Source: JBDROU01 sp043809745 [NCBI: bacterium] | GTDB taxonomy: Bacteria > Elusimicrobiota > JBDRMW01 | Length of the DNA stretch: 43,725 bases | Assembly (NCBI GenBank): GCA_043809745.1 | Contig: JBDROU010000039.1 | Coordinates: 1 to 43,725 of the forward strand | Direction: 5' to 3' | Part shown: positions 1 through 9,068 of the stretch, in pieces | How the letters are laid out: every line of letters begins with the position of its first letter | How positions within the stretch are numbered: the first letter of the stretch is position 1 | Position numbers and translations under genes: made by a program | Notes under the pieces: model-generated | What the model was told of the DNA's origin: nothing | Databases searched by the model: none | What the model saw: only the letters and a program-made list of their open reading frames with translations

Positions 1-489
1 AAGTTAGACGCCGGACTAGACCAATGTCCTGCTTCCAAAATTCTGACAGCATACAGCGTATTATCTTTGCTGTTTTTTATAGATTAAATAATAAATGGGA
101 GTCTAAGCCTTTGAAACTTACACACAATTCTTGACATTACCTTGTGACTGTAGTTTCCCCATTTTATTTTTTAGCTTGTCAAAACCTATATAAAAACAGC
201 AGAAAACATTTTTTGCAACGACTTGCAAAATTTAGGGCCCTGCTGCGCGAAAATATTCGGAAACTTTTGCCGAAGTGTTTGAGCCGCAAAAAGTCTTCGA
301 CTTTTTGCGTGCGAGTTGTCGGCGAACCGAATATTTTCGTTCATCGAAGCCCGTATAGAATTTTGCATCGGAGTGAAAAAAATGTTTTCTGCTGTTTTCA
401 CTTGTTATACCAACCTTTTGCTTATTTTTATATATAAAATTAACAAATGTATAAATATTTTGAGGAAACTCTTGGATATTTGGGATATG
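1..489. other. Gene-free region at the left edge
   Basis: No convincing protein gene is seen here. The reading frames that exist on both strands between about 144 and 507 follow from a large inverted repeat (193-398) and have no recognisable composition. A 36-codon frame at 24-134 (plus) starts with ATG and ends TGA but has no clear ribosome binding site and resembles nothing I know. A TTGACA hexamer at 131-136 has no matching -10 at normal spacing. The edge sequence GTTAGAC (3-9) resembles an integron core site but nothing around it supports that. Confidence 0.6.
193..398. repeat. Nested, interrupted 206-nt inverted repeat
   Basis: Five consecutive arms pair in perfect order around one centre: 193-214 with 377-398 (22 bp, perfect), 224-232 with 359-367 (9 bp, TGCAAAATT), 248-260 with 327-339 (13 bp, CGAAAATATTCGG), 269-273 with 319-323 (5 bp, GCCGA) and 285-295 with 299-309 (11 bp, CGCAAAAAGTC, TTC loop). 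About 60 bp pair, separated by internal loops. It lies downstream of the minus-strand alkyltransferase gene. It could be a MITE-like element or a structured RNA; no transposase, clear target-site duplication or good promoter is visible. The pairing is certain, the function unknown. Confidence 0.85.
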
Positions 490-789
490 TCACCCTTCTT
501 CCTTTAATAACCTTTTTTTGGATTGTATTCCTCCCTTACCCGAGTATCCGCCTAATTTACCGTCTTTCCTTATAACTCGATGGCAAGGAATGGCAGGAGC
601 AAATGGATTATTGGCAAGCGCATTAGCTACCGCTCTATGCGCTTTTGGAGACCCTATTGATTTTGCTATCCATTCATAGGTTCTGGTTTCACCTCTGGGT
701 ATTGTACAACACTTACGCCATACTCTTTGATAAAACTTTGAATATTTACTTATTGCTATATTTATTTTTTTGCTTATTTTTATAGTCAT
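490..789 (-). CDS. Methylated-DNA--protein-cysteine methyltransferase-like, short form
   Basis: A 99-residue protein corresponding to the C-terminal DNA-binding and catalytic domain of O6-alkylguanine-DNA alkyltransferases. It has the active-site PCHRVI (Cys69), the GETRTYEWIA helix, an AHRAVANALANNP recognition-helix segment (Arg52 in the arginine-finger position) and the following GGYSGKGG. Family members such as Ogt are usually about 160 residues with an N-terminal domain that is absent here; no frame of that domain is visible upstream. With the catalytic Cys-His pair kept, it should transfer alkyl groups from O6-alkylguanine. It is the last gene after uvrC and the lytic transglycosylase on the minus strand, so it may be co-transcribed with uvrC, another repair gene. 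The exact subfamily (Ogt, or Atl which lacks the Cys) favours a true transferase. Confidence 0.88.
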   Translation of the reverse strand: MTIKISKKINIAISKYSKFYQRVWRKCCTIPRGETRTYEWIAKSIGSPKAHRAVANALANNPFAPAIPCHRVIRKDGKLGGYSGKGGIQSKKRLLKEEG

Positions 790-819
790 TTTGCTATATC
801 ATCAACAATTATTTTGGGG

Positions 820-1584
820 TTAGTTTTCCGTAGCCTGAGACTTATCATTTACATCCACATCATTTATATGCAATACTCCCTTACTATCAGTATAACTATA
901 AAATTTTTTCTCTGATTTTCTATACATATTATATAATCCTATTACCTTATTCACATAGGCCTGTGTTTCAGGATAGGGAGGTATATTTTCATACTTTTTT
1001 ACCGCATTAGGTCCTGCATTATAGGCCGAAAGTGCGAGCTTTAGGTTCCCGTCAAATTCATCCATCATTGCCCTGAGATATTTACATCCTCCGTCAATAT
1101 TCTGTATGGGGTTATATATATTATTTACACCCAGACTATCCGCAGTGCTAGGCATCAACTGCATCAGGCCTCTGGCCCCTTTACTTGAGATTCCAAAAGG
1201 ATCAAAATTCGATTCAACCTGAATTACAGCTCTTATCAAAGATGAACTGAGATCATATTTTTTTGCAAATTTCTTTATCAATGCTGCATACTTATCGGGT
1301 TTATTTGAGCTGCTGATTAAATTTTCAGGAAAATTGTAATAAGCATAATAGAAGGGGTAATCTTTATTATAATTCTTATTCCTTTTTGAATACTCTATTT
1401 TTCTAATTTCTGATTTTTTAAAGTGGACTGCTCCGCTCGTTATCGAAACAACAATATTGCCCTTTTCGCTTTCAGCTATGTCACCTACTATAGTATGGCC
1501 GTTATTCAATATAATTTTACCATGCCGAGCAAAAACATTCGCAGGAATAAAAAAAACCAAAACCAATAATACGAGATCTCTCAT
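820..1584 (-). CDS. Soluble lytic murein transglycosylase, SLT domain
   Basis: A 254-residue exported protein. Residues 1-19 form a signal peptide (hydrophobic core LVLLVLVFFIPA, cleavage near VFA-R). A small beta-rich segment (about 21-67, KIILNNGHTIVGDI...) follows, then a Slt-type domain from about 100: catalytic Glu124 in VIQVESNFDP, the GARGLMQLMPSTA motif, and the ALSAYNAGPNAV motif. The tail YTDSKGVLHINDV resembles a DUF4124-like segment. It would cleave peptidoglycan glycan strands with 1,6-anhydro product formation in the periplasm. The frame stays open to 1677, but I chose ATG 1584 because it begins the signal peptide and avoids most overlap with uvrC (ends 1604). No strong Shine-Dalgarno is seen, so translation may depend on uvrC. 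Confidence 0.9.
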   Translation of the reverse strand: MRDLVLLVLVFFIPANVFARHGKIILNNGHTIVGDIAESEKGNIVVSITSGAVHFKKSEIRKIEYSKRNKNYNKDYPFYYAYYNFPENLISSSNKPDKYAALIKKFAKKYDLSSSLIRAVIQVESNFDPFGISSKGARGLMQLMPSTADSLGVNNIYNPIQNIDGGCKYLRAMMDEFDGNLKLALSAYNAGPNAVKKYENIPPYPETQAYVNKVIGLYNMYRKSEKKFYSYTDSKGVLHINDVDVNDKSQATEN

Positions 1585-1603
1585 AATTCTAGTATAACAC
1601 TCA

Positions 1604-2905
1604 TTATGCATCATTTTCAAGCATTTCTTTTCTGTGCAGTTTTCTATAAAATGAGATGGCAAATCTGTGCGATTCATCCCGAATGTACCGCAGCAGCGTT
1701 AAAGCGCTGCTGTCTTTCGACAAACTTAGAGATTCCTTCTTGCCAACTGCATATATATCATCATTTTCCTTTGCGATAGATATAAGATTTATATTGCTGA
1801 TTTTTAATTCATCCAGCGCTGCCTTGGCGCTATTCAACTGCCCGCTCCCCCCATCAACCATGATTAACTGCGGAAGTTTAGTACTTTCTTTTAACAGCCT
1901 CCTATACCTTCTTCCAACTACTTCTTTTATCATACCTGTGTCGTTGATTTTGTTAAAACCTCTTATCTTATACATCCTGTAATTAGATTTATCCGGCCTC
2001 CCATTCTTAAAGCGAACCAAACTGCCCACAGCATATTTCCCAATTATATTGGAAATGTCAAAGGCTTCTATATTCAATGGCACGGTTTTTAAATCCAGCA
2101 CCTTCTTTAATTCGCTCAACGCCTGTGTGCTTTTTATGGAAACAGCCAAATCCCCTTCCTCTATTTTTCTAAATCTGACTCTCTCATACATATATTCTAA
2201 TGCTTGTATCCTGTCCCTTATATTCGATGCGCGTTCAAATTGAAGCTTTTTTGAAGCTTTTTTCATCTCTTTTTTCCAGATATTTAATAGATCTCTATGC
2301 TTTCCATTCAAAAACAGCTTCAACTTTTGAACAGCTGAAGAGTATTCTTTTGCAGACACCCCGCCAATACAGGGAGCCGGGCATTTTTTTATGTGCATAT
2401 AAAGACAAGAACTATATTTTCTTTTATTTTTTTCTATATCTTGATCCAATTTTTCTTTACAGGGCCTGAGGTTAAAATTTTTTATAAGCCATTTTATAAG
2501 CCCCCGTACCTGGGCAACAAAAGGGTATGGGCCAAAATAAACATTTTTGTCATTCCTTTTTTTTCTTGTAAGAAATAATCTTGGAAATTTTTCAGCTGTA
2601 GTTAAAACTAAATAAGGGAAAGTCTTATCATCCCTTAAAAGCGTGTTATACCTAGGCTGATACTTTTTTATAAGCTTGTTCTCAAGAATTAATGATTCCT
2701 GTTCATTATTAGCAATAATATAATCAAATCTTTGAATATTGGCTATTAGTGATGCGATTTTCGGCGTGATGTTTCTTTGATAAAAATAACTTTTTACCCG
2801 GCTTTTTAAATCCACAGCTTTCCCAACATAAATAATGCTTCCGGTACGATCCCTCATCAAATATACACCGGGAGCATGTGGAATATCATTTAAATCACTG
2901 ACCAT
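1604..2905 (-). CDS. uvrC: Excinuclease ABC subunit C, C-terminally short
   Basis: UvrC makes the dual incisions in nucleotide excision repair with UvrA and UvrB. The order seen is: GIY-YIG nuclease domain (PGVYLMRDRTGSIIYVGKA near residues 12-30, DLKSRVKSYF), four cysteines in the family's cluster spacing (RPC...CLYMHIKKCPAPC), a UVR domain (KKASKKLQFERASNIRDRIQALE), then the RNase H-like nuclease (EAFDISNIIG, LIMVDGGSGQLN and DESHRFAI), whose Asp and His positions are kept. The protein stops at 433 residues, shortly after the final nuclease motif, so the tandem helix-hairpin-helix region of about 600-residue UvrCs is missing. No continuation of it is seen in other frames. ATG at 2905. Downstream are the transglycosylase and alkyltransferase genes. 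Confidence 0.95.
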   Translation of the reverse strand: MVSDLNDIPHAPGVYLMRDRTGSIIYVGKAVDLKSRVKSYFYQRNITPKIASLIANIQRFDYIIANNEQESLILENKLIKKYQPRYNTLLRDDKTFPYLVLTTAEKFPRLFLTRKKRNDKNVYFGPYPFVAQVRGLIKWLIKNFNLRPCKEKLDQDIEKNKRKYSSCLYMHIKKCPAPCIGGVSAKEYSSAVQKLKLFLNGKHRDLLNIWKKEMKKASKKLQFERASNIRDRIQALEYMYERVRFRKIEEGDLAVSIKSTQALSELKKVLDLKTVPLNIEAFDISNIIGKYAVGSLVRFKNGRPDKSNYRMYKIRGFNKINDTGMIKEVVGRRYRRLLKESTKLPQLIMVDGGSGQLNSAKAALDELKISNINLISIAKENDDIYAVGKKESLSLSKDSSALTLLRYIRDESHRFAISFYRKLHRKEMLENDA

Positions 2906-2956
2906 AATAATTCCAAAATTATTTTATTTTACTAGATATCTTATTTCCTGCAGGTG

Positions 2957-4513
2957 TTATTCATTTCCGGCAATTGTTTCTTTGCGCGCCATCTGCAGGA
3001 TATCAGTAAGTTCCTTAAGTTTAAATACTTTTAACATTAATACGTAAATAACTGCAGCGCAGGCAATAGATGCTAAAACTTGCAGAAATATATAACTAAC
3101 GAACACAAAAAACGCCAGATAATATGCTGCAACTCCCATAATAATTGAAGCTATAAATATTTTACCCACAGCCCCGAAAATACTTTTTAACCCTAAAAAA
3201 CCTATTTTCTTTCTGAGAAAGTATGCCAGCAGTATTATATTAATCCATGAAGAAATCGCGGTTGCAAGCGCTAACCCGCCAACGCCTAGCGGCCTCATCA
3301 AAATTATGTTTAATGTGATGTTAACTATCATCGCTACATACCCAATTTTAAGAGGCGTTTTAGTGTCTTGAAACGCGTAAAAACAATTTGCGATTATCTT
3401 AACCCCGGAATAGGCAATCAGTCCGAGACTGTAAAACATCAGGCTGGACGCTGTTATTAAAGTGGCAAAAGAATCAAAACGGCCTCTTTCAAATAGAAGC
3501 TGAATGATAGGTTTATTGAGTACAATCAATCCTACTGTCGCCGGCAGTATTGCCAAAATCATAATCCTCAATGAGTAGTTAAGTGTTTCCTTCAGCTGAG
3601 GTATATCATTTTTTGCCACACTCTTAGACATATTTGGAAGACATACGCTTGCAAGCGAAATACCAAAAATTGCTAATGGCAGCTGCATTATCCTGTTAGA
3701 ATAATAGAGCGCGGTAATTGAGCCTTGCTGCAAAAAAGAGGCGCAAATTGTATCAACAAATGTATTAATCTGATCAACAGAAAGTCCGATCATGGCAGGC
3801 AGCATCAAAAGCATTACCTGCTTCTGTCCCGGATGGCTTAATGAAAATTTCCAAACAGGTTTAATTCCTTTTTTTATCAGGGCTATTAACTGAATAATGA
3901 ACTGCCCCATGCCTCCCACAACCACACTAACTGCCAGAGCTAAAATTCGTTGTTCACTGTGTATAAAAGGCAGCACTATAAAAACACATCCGATCTCACT
4001 TATACTTAAGAATGCCGGCGAGATTGCGGGAATAAAGAATACTTTTAGAGAATTCAGGACACCCATAAGCAGTGCCGCCATTGATATAAATAACAAAAAT
4101 GGGAACATAATTCGGGTAAGTTGTACGGTAAGTTCAAGTTTCCCGGGAAAAGTAGTAAATCCCCATGTGATAAGTTTCGTTAATTGCGGAGCAAAGATAA
4201 CGCCCAAAGCGCAAATAACTATTAACACTATTAACAGAGTTGTGAATATGGTTTGAAAAAATTTCTTTGTTTCCTGCTCACTATTTTTAACAAGATACTG
4301 GCCGAATACCGGAACGAACGAAGCGCTAAGCGCACCTTCACCAAGCAGCCTTCTAAAGAGATTTGAGATCCTAAAAGCAGCATAGAAAGAATCTGCCAGG
4401 AAATTTGCGCCGAAAGCATACGCCACCACACCATCCCGTATGTATCCGAGAATTCTTGAAATGAGCGTGGCTAAACCTACTGAAGAAGCAAACTTAAGTA
4501 ATTCTTTTTTCAT
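2957..4513 (-). CDS. murJ: Lipid II flippase MurJ
   Basis: A polytopic membrane protein of 518 residues in the MOP/MVF superfamily. The N-terminus (SVGLATLISRILGYIRDGVVAYAFG) and following FRISNLFRRLLGEGALSASFVPVF are hallmark MurJ segments, and about 14 hydrophobic helices follow. MurJ moves lipid II across the inner membrane for peptidoglycan synthesis. ATG 4513 (MKKELLKF) matches the usual family start; an upstream in-frame TTG at 4555 adds 14 residues of non-membrane sequence and has no better ribosome binding site. It is divergent from rpsT and ends about 50 nt before uvrC on the same strand. Confidence 0.94.
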   Translation of the reverse strand: MKKELLKFASSVGLATLISRILGYIRDGVVAYAFGANFLADSFYAAFRISNLFRRLLGEGALSASFVPVFGQYLVKNSEQETKKFFQTIFTTLLIVLIVICALGVIFAPQLTKLITWGFTTFPGKLELTVQLTRIMFPFLLFISMAALLMGVLNSLKVFFIPAISPAFLSISEIGCVFIVLPFIHSEQRILALAVSVVVGGMGQFIIQLIALIKKGIKPVWKFSLSHPGQKQVMLLMLPAMIGLSVDQINTFVDTICASFLQQGSITALYYSNRIMQLPLAIFGISLASVCLPNMSKSVAKNDIPQLKETLNYSLRIMILAILPATVGLIVLNKPIIQLLFERGRFDSFATLITASSLMFYSLGLIAYSGVKIIANCFYAFQDTKTPLKIGYVAMIVNITLNIILMRPLGVGGLALATAISSWINIILLAYFLRKKIGFLGLKSIFGAVGKIFIASIIMGVAAYYLAFFVFVSYIFLQVLASIACAAVIYVLMLKVFKLKELTDILQMARKETIAGNE

Positions 4514-4604
4514 GAGAGTGTTCTTATTTGCATCATTATTTTTTAATGCCAGCAAATCCTAATTCATATAATATATTATCTGCGTGTGCAATGTAAATTA
4601 GTAT

Positions 4605-4633
4605 TTGTATAAATCCGGTTATTATTATATAAT
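4605..4633 (+). promoter_or_regulatory. Sigma-70-type promoter for rpsT
   Basis: TTGTAT (4605-4610), a 17-nt spacer, and a perfect TATAAT (4628-4633). The predicted start of transcription is near 4640, about 30 nt before the rpsT start codon. The gene is isolated on this strand, so it needs its own promoter. Confidence 0.75.
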
Positions 4634-4669
4634 GCTACTTTAATAATTTAATCGTATTTGGAGGATTAT

Positions 4670-4945
4670 ATGGCTAAACTTAAGACTGGACGGCATACAT
4701 CGGCCCTAAAAGAAAATCGCAAGACACAAAAAAGAACTGAAGCCAATAAAATTGTTAAGTCTAATATGAATACTTTAGCAAAGAAAGTTGAACAAGCGTG
4801 TGCAAAGAAAGATGCTGAGTCGGCGAAACAGTTATTGAAGGAAGCTTTTTCCGCCTGGGATAAAGCAGCTAAAGCAAACATAGTTCATTGGAAGAAAGCC
4901 GCTTCTAAAAAAGCTCAATTGGCAAAAAAAGTCTCGAAATTATAA
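4670..4945 (+). CDS. rpsT: 30S ribosomal protein S20
   Basis: A 91-residue, very basic, helical protein with the S20 N-terminal pattern (MAKLKTGRHTSALKENRKTQKRTEANK), which binds 16S rRNA early in 30S assembly. The start is ATG 4670, 5 nt after GGAGG (4660-4664); an upstream in-frame ATG at 4658 would place the Shine-Dalgarno inside the gene. It stands alone on the plus strand between divergent murJ and convergent holA. The rpsT-holA neighbourhood is common in bacteria. No clear terminator hairpin lies in the 18 nt between the two stop codons. Confidence 0.97.
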   Translation: MAKLKTGRHTSALKENRKTQKRTEANKIVKSNMNTLAKKVEQACAKKDAESAKQLLKEAFSAWDKAAKANIVHWKKAASKKAQLAKKVSKL

Positions 4946-4963
4946 TCCTACATTTAATTTTAT

Positions 4964-5983
4964 TTAGTTTTGGGCACGCTGGCACAGGTTAAGCCATAAT
5001 TTACTTAATATGTATATTGGGGTACCCTGACCCGACTTTAAACGATCTTCTGCTTGTATCAATAGATTAATCCCTTTAGTTAACTCATCATATTTGAAAT
5101 TCTTTAGCTTTTCAAAAAACTCCTTGTCAAAAAAACGGTGCAGACCTAATAATGATGAGATTTCCTGATTATTATATGATCCTTCCTTTAACAGCATTTT
5201 TGCGCATAAAAGCCTCTTTACAGCCTTAAATAGATAACTTAAAATTAATATCCCGTTATATCTAACTTGCATTATACCCTGAATGCATATAAGACCCTGC
5301 TTTATATCCCTCTTGTATAAATATTTATCGAGATCATATATAGTATAATCCCTGCTTTGTCCCCGCATTGAACTTATATCTTCATAAGTGATCTGGCGTC
5401 TTTCCCCCAGATAAACGATAATTTTATCCAGTTCACTCTTAAGAATTCGCACATCTTCATTTGAAACTGCTATTAATTCGCGTATAGTCTTTTCATCTGT
5501 TGTAAATCCATTCTTCTTAACATATTCCTTAACCCAAATTTCCATCGCTGATTGAGACAGCTGCCAGAATACAACAGGGTGCGCTTTTTTTTGCAGCTCG
5601 GATATAAGTATATCTTTTTTCTTAAATTTATATTCGCTCGACGTAAATATAACGCATACATTATCCGGTATTTCATTTAAGAATGGGATTAAATCTTCCC
5701 CGATAGCTGAAGGTACATCATCGGTGTTGTAAACAATAATAATTCTGCGATCTCCAAATATACTTAAGCCTTGAGAAATAGATGAAAAATGAGAGAGGGT
5801 CAAATCCGAACCTTCCACAGTATCTACACAAAATGCCTTATTCTCCGCAGTAATAAACTTATTTACTATCTCTCGAGTGATTTCCTCCTTTAAGAATTCT
5901 TCGGGTCCGTAAAAAAAATACAGCGGAAATATTTTATTGTTATTTATTTCATGTTTTAACTGGTAGTATTTTATCGGCTGCAT
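4964..5983 (-). CDS. holA: DNA polymerase III delta subunit
   Basis: 339 residues. The delta subunit opens the beta clamp and loads it with the tau/gamma and delta' subunits. The N-terminus (PLYFFYGPEEFLKEEITREIVNKF), the DVRILKSELDKIIVYLG segment and the C-terminal collar-like helices (LTKGINLLIQAEDRLKSGQGTPIYILSKLWLNLCQ) fit the HolA family. Like other delta proteins it has no functional P-loop. ATG 5983. It follows lptE with a 38-nt gap and converges on rpsT. Confidence 0.9.
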   Translation of the reverse strand: MQPIKYYQLKHEINNNKIFPLYFFYGPEEFLKEEITREIVNKFITAENKAFCVDTVEGSDLTLSHFSSISQGLSIFGDRRIIIVYNTDDVPSAIGEDLIPFLNEIPDNVCVIFTSSEYKFKKKDILISELQKKAHPVVFWQLSQSAMEIWVKEYVKKNGFTTDEKTIRELIAVSNEDVRILKSELDKIIVYLGERRQITYEDISSMRGQSRDYTIYDLDKYLYKRDIKQGLICIQGIMQVRYNGILILSYLFKAVKRLLCAKMLLKEGSYNNQEISSLLGLHRFFDKEFFEKLKNFKYDELTKGINLLIQAEDRLKSGQGTPIYILSKLWLNLCQRAQN

Positions 5984-6021
5984 GGTAAACTTAAGATATA
6001 ACTTTCTTTATTCTAATAAAT

Positions 6022-6576
6022 TTATTCCTCTGATATGGACTGCGGCGCTCTTTTGTCACTAAGACCTGTCACAGAACCAAAACCCTCTATGGTCCTTTTT
6101 ATTATGTTTCTGGACAGGTTATCCCATACAAACTCCCGAGCTTCATCTTCCGTAAGTCCTCCCGGTTTTGTATCAACAAAAAAACGATGGTCTCCCTCAA
6201 GATTTCGCTCTTCCCATAAAATTTTATTTCTAACCCTATCTATAAAACGCAGATCAACCAGCACCCATAGTTTATATTCTTCAATAACATGATTTTCATC
6301 ATAACTAAGCGGTTCTAATATATATCTTGATATGACTGTTTCCACATCCCCATCAGATTCTATGTCATTATTAATAGGAATCCTCCCATCCCTGATAAAC
6401 TCATCCTTTATTGTTCTTGTGAGTTCATCCTCAAGTCCATAGATCGGTGTATTATTGATTACAGGACTTATAGAAATTGACCTGATATGAGAAGGTAAAA
6501 CTACCGGAGCAGGATTATATACCCCGCAGGCTTGAAACAGTAAGACAATAAAGATGAAACCCAAATTTTTTTTCAT
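6022..6576 (-). CDS. lptE: LptE-like LPS-assembly lipoprotein
   Basis: 184 residues. It starts with a lipoprotein signal peptide (MKKNLGFIFIVLLFQAC) with Cys17 as the predicted lipidated residue. The following LPSHIRSISISPVINNTPIYGLEDELTRTIKDEFIRDGR pattern is typical of the LptE family found between leuS and holA. LptE plugs the LptD barrel and helps deliver LPS to the outer membrane, so this is evidence for an LPS-bearing diderm. A Shine-Dalgarno AAGGGGGAT precedes ATG 6576. The leuS-lptE-holA order is a well-known arrangement, which supports the call beyond weak sequence conservation. Confidence 0.88.
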   Translation of the reverse strand: MKKNLGFIFIVLLFQACGVYNPAPVVLPSHIRSISISPVINNTPIYGLEDELTRTIKDEFIRDGRIPINNDIESDGDVETVISRYILEPLSYDENHVIEEYKLWVLVDLRFIDRVRNKILWEERNLEGDHRFFVDTKPGGLTEDEAREFVWDNLSRNIIKRTIEGFGSVTGLSDKRAPQSISEE

Positions 6577-6607
6577 AACACATCCCCCTTATGCAAAGCT
6601 TTTTTTA

Positions 6608-9064
6608 TCAAACAACTATGTTGATTAATTTATCCGGGACAACAACAACCTTCCTTATGCTCTTATCAGATGTTATTTCCTGTACCTTGGTTAACGACAA
6701 CACCTTTTCCCTTAAAGCTGCCTCCCCAATTCCACAAGGGATTTTAATTTTATCCCGCAATTTGCCATTAACCTGCACTACGATCTCAATCTCATTTTCA
6801 ACAATAAAATCCGGATCATATTTCGGCCACAGGGCTTTAACAAGCAGTTCCTTTTCTCCGATAAGCTGCCACAGTTCCTCTGAGATATGAGGAGTAAAAG
6901 GATTCAGCAGCATTATAAGCATCTTAATTCCATATCTGGATGCGTCATCTCCCAGGAACTCGTAGCTTTGTATCGCGTTATATAATTCCATTAAACGCGC
7001 GATAGCAGTATTGAACTGAAATCTTTCCTCAATATCAACCGTTACTTTTTTAATTGTTTGATGAATTAATCTCTCTAGAACCAATCCTTTTTCATTTTGC
7101 TCTTTTACTTCTTTAACATCATTTGAATAACAAGAATTGGTGATTCTCCATACACGATTTAAGAATCGCCATGAGCCTTCCAACCCCTCACTGGACCACT
7201 CCAGACTTTTCTCTGGAGGAGAAGCAAATAATATGAATAATCTTACAGCATCAACACAGTATCCCTTTATAATCTCACCCGGCTCTACAACATTCCCCTT
7301 AGATTTAGACATAGCGCTTCCACCCAAGGTTACCATTCCCTGAGACAGAAGCCTTGCAAATGGTTCATCACTTTTTACCAAACCAATATCTCTCATAAAT
7401 TTATTGAAGTATCTGGAGTATATAAGATGCATACAGGCATGTTCTATCCCTCCGACGTACTGTGTAACCGGCAAAAAACTCTTTCCCTTGCTCGGAGAAA
7501 AAGGTTCTTTATCATTTCTGGGGTCCAGATATCTCGCAAAATACCAAGAGCTATCCACAAAAGTATCCATTGTATCTGTCTCTCTTACTGATTTGGACTT
7601 ACATTTCGGACAATTTACATTTAAAAATTCTTTGCTCTTTTTCAACGGGGATTCACCTTCAGCATTAAACGCAACATCTCTTGGAAGCAAGACCGGGAGC
7701 TCTTCTTCATTTACAGGAACAGGACCGCAGTTAGAACAGTGGATGATCGGTATCGGAGTACCCCAATACCTTTGACGGGAGATCAGCCAGTCCTTAAGCC
7801 TGTAATTAACTTTTTCTTTGGCCTGACCTTTAGCTGATAGCTCATTAACAATTCTTTTTCCCGCTTCTGTAGAAGAGAGATTATCATATTTGCCCGAATT
7901 TACCATTAACCCGGGTTCTTCATAAGCATATTCTTTTATATCAGATTTCCCATCATCAGATCTAATTACTTCTATTATAGGTATATTATGCTTCTTCGCG
8001 AATTCATAGTCTCTTTGATCATGAGCCGGCACAGCCATTATCGCGCCAAAACCGTACTCACCTAATACATAATCGGCTGCCCATACAGGTATACTCTTTC
8101 CATTTACTGGATTGACAGCGTCCGCTTCTAAATAAACTCCTTCTTTCTCAAATCCAGACATAATCCTATCCTTCTTTGTACGCTTGCTAACATTTTCTAG
8201 ATATGAGAGAATTTTTTTCTTATTCTTTGCCTTATCAACTAATTTCTTGACAAGATCGTGTTCCGGGGCCAATACCATGAATGTAGCCCCGAATAGCGTA
8301 TCCGGTCTTGTAGTGTAAACAGTTATATTTTCATTTCCACAATTAATAGAAAATACGATCTCAGCACCTTTACTCTTGCCAATCCAATTCTTCTGCATAG
8401 CAAGTATTTCTTTCGGCCACTTACCTTCCAAAATTGAATGATCATTTAACAGCTCTTCAGCATATTCAGTGATTTTAATAAACCATTGTTTTAACCGCTT
8501 CTCTGACACCTTGCTGCCGCATCTCCAGCATGAACCATCGTCCACAACCTGTTCATTAGCCAATACAGTCTGACAACTCGGACACCAGTTAACATCCCCA
8601 TCTTTATAATCAATTAATTTTTTCTTATACATCTGCAGGAAAAACCATTGATTCCACTTATAATACTCTGGATCGCAAGTTGCGATTTCCCTGCCCCAAT
8701 CATAACCGATACCTAAAGATTTTAACTGCTGGCGCATCTCACTTATATTTTGCTTGGTCCACTCATCCGGATGGATATTATTTTTAATAGCAGCATTCTC
8801 CGCAGGCAGCCCGAAAGCATCCCAACCAATAGGATGCATTACTTCCATGTTATTCATCCATTGGAATCTGGATATAACATCTCCAATTACATAATTTCTC
8901 ACATGACCCATATGGATCTTGCCTGATGGATAAGGAAACATCTCCAGACAATAATAGTAATTCTTTTTTGAAGTTTCATTAAAAGCAAAACAGCTTTTTT
9001 CTGACCAGATGTTCTGCCATTTTTCTTCTATGGTTTTTGGGTTGTACTGAAAATCTTTTTCCAT
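6608..9064 (-). CDS. leuS: Leucyl-tRNA synthetase
   Basis: An 818-residue class I aminoacyl-tRNA synthetase. Visible in order: the HIGH-type motif in PYPSGKIHMGHVRNY, a zinc-ribbon-like cysteine set (WCPSCQTVLANEQ...CWRCGSK), the CP1 editing domain (TTRPDTLFGATFMVLAPEHDLV, AVPAHDQRDYEFAKK), a second Cys cluster (CSNCG...CPKCKSKS) in the leucine-specific region, and the KMSKS motif as MSKSKGN. The C-terminal anticodon-binding and tail domains are complete. It charges tRNA-Leu. ATG 9064 is 4 nt after the stop of the upstream HEAT-repeat gene, so the two are probably co-transcribed. Confidence 0.98.
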   Translation of the reverse strand: MEKDFQYNPKTIEEKWQNIWSEKSCFAFNETSKKNYYYCLEMFPYPSGKIHMGHVRNYVIGDVISRFQWMNNMEVMHPIGWDAFGLPAENAAIKNNIHPDEWTKQNISEMRQQLKSLGIGYDWGREIATCDPEYYKWNQWFFLQMYKKKLIDYKDGDVNWCPSCQTVLANEQVVDDGSCWRCGSKVSEKRLKQWFIKITEYAEELLNDHSILEGKWPKEILAMQKNWIGKSKGAEIVFSINCGNENITVYTTRPDTLFGATFMVLAPEHDLVKKLVDKAKNKKKILSYLENVSKRTKKDRIMSGFEKEGVYLEADAVNPVNGKSIPVWAADYVLGEYGFGAIMAVPAHDQRDYEFAKKHNIPIIEVIRSDDGKSDIKEYAYEEPGLMVNSGKYDNLSSTEAGKRIVNELSAKGQAKEKVNYRLKDWLISRQRYWGTPIPIIHCSNCGPVPVNEEELPVLLPRDVAFNAEGESPLKKSKEFLNVNCPKCKSKSVRETDTMDTFVDSSWYFARYLDPRNDKEPFSPSKGKSFLPVTQYVGGIEHACMHLIYSRYFNKFMRDIGLVKSDEPFARLLSQGMVTLGGSAMSKSKGNVVEPGEIIKGYCVDAVRLFILFASPPEKSLEWSSEGLEGSWRFLNRVWRITNSCYSNDVKEVKEQNEKGLVLERLIHQTIKKVTVDIEERFQFNTAIARLMELYNAIQSYEFLGDDASRYGIKMLIMLLNPFTPHISEELWQLIGEKELLVKALWPKYDPDFIVENEIEIVVQVNGKLRDKIKIPCGIGEAALREKVLSLTKVQEITSDKSIRKVVVVPDKLINIVV

Positions 9065-9068
9065 ATAA

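Noticed and set aside
3-9. GTTAGAC as an integron attC core site
   Set aside because: No paired R'' site, integrase or cassette array; a 7-mer at the window edge is not enough.
193-398. The inverted repeat as a Rho-independent terminator of the alkyltransferase gene
   Set aside because: It lies about 90 nt past the stop codon, is far too long and has no terminal U-tract in that direction.
144-507. Overlapping open frames on both strands (97, 71 and 63 codons)
   Set aside because: They follow from the symmetry of the inverted repeat, have no family resemblance and lack ribosome binding sites.
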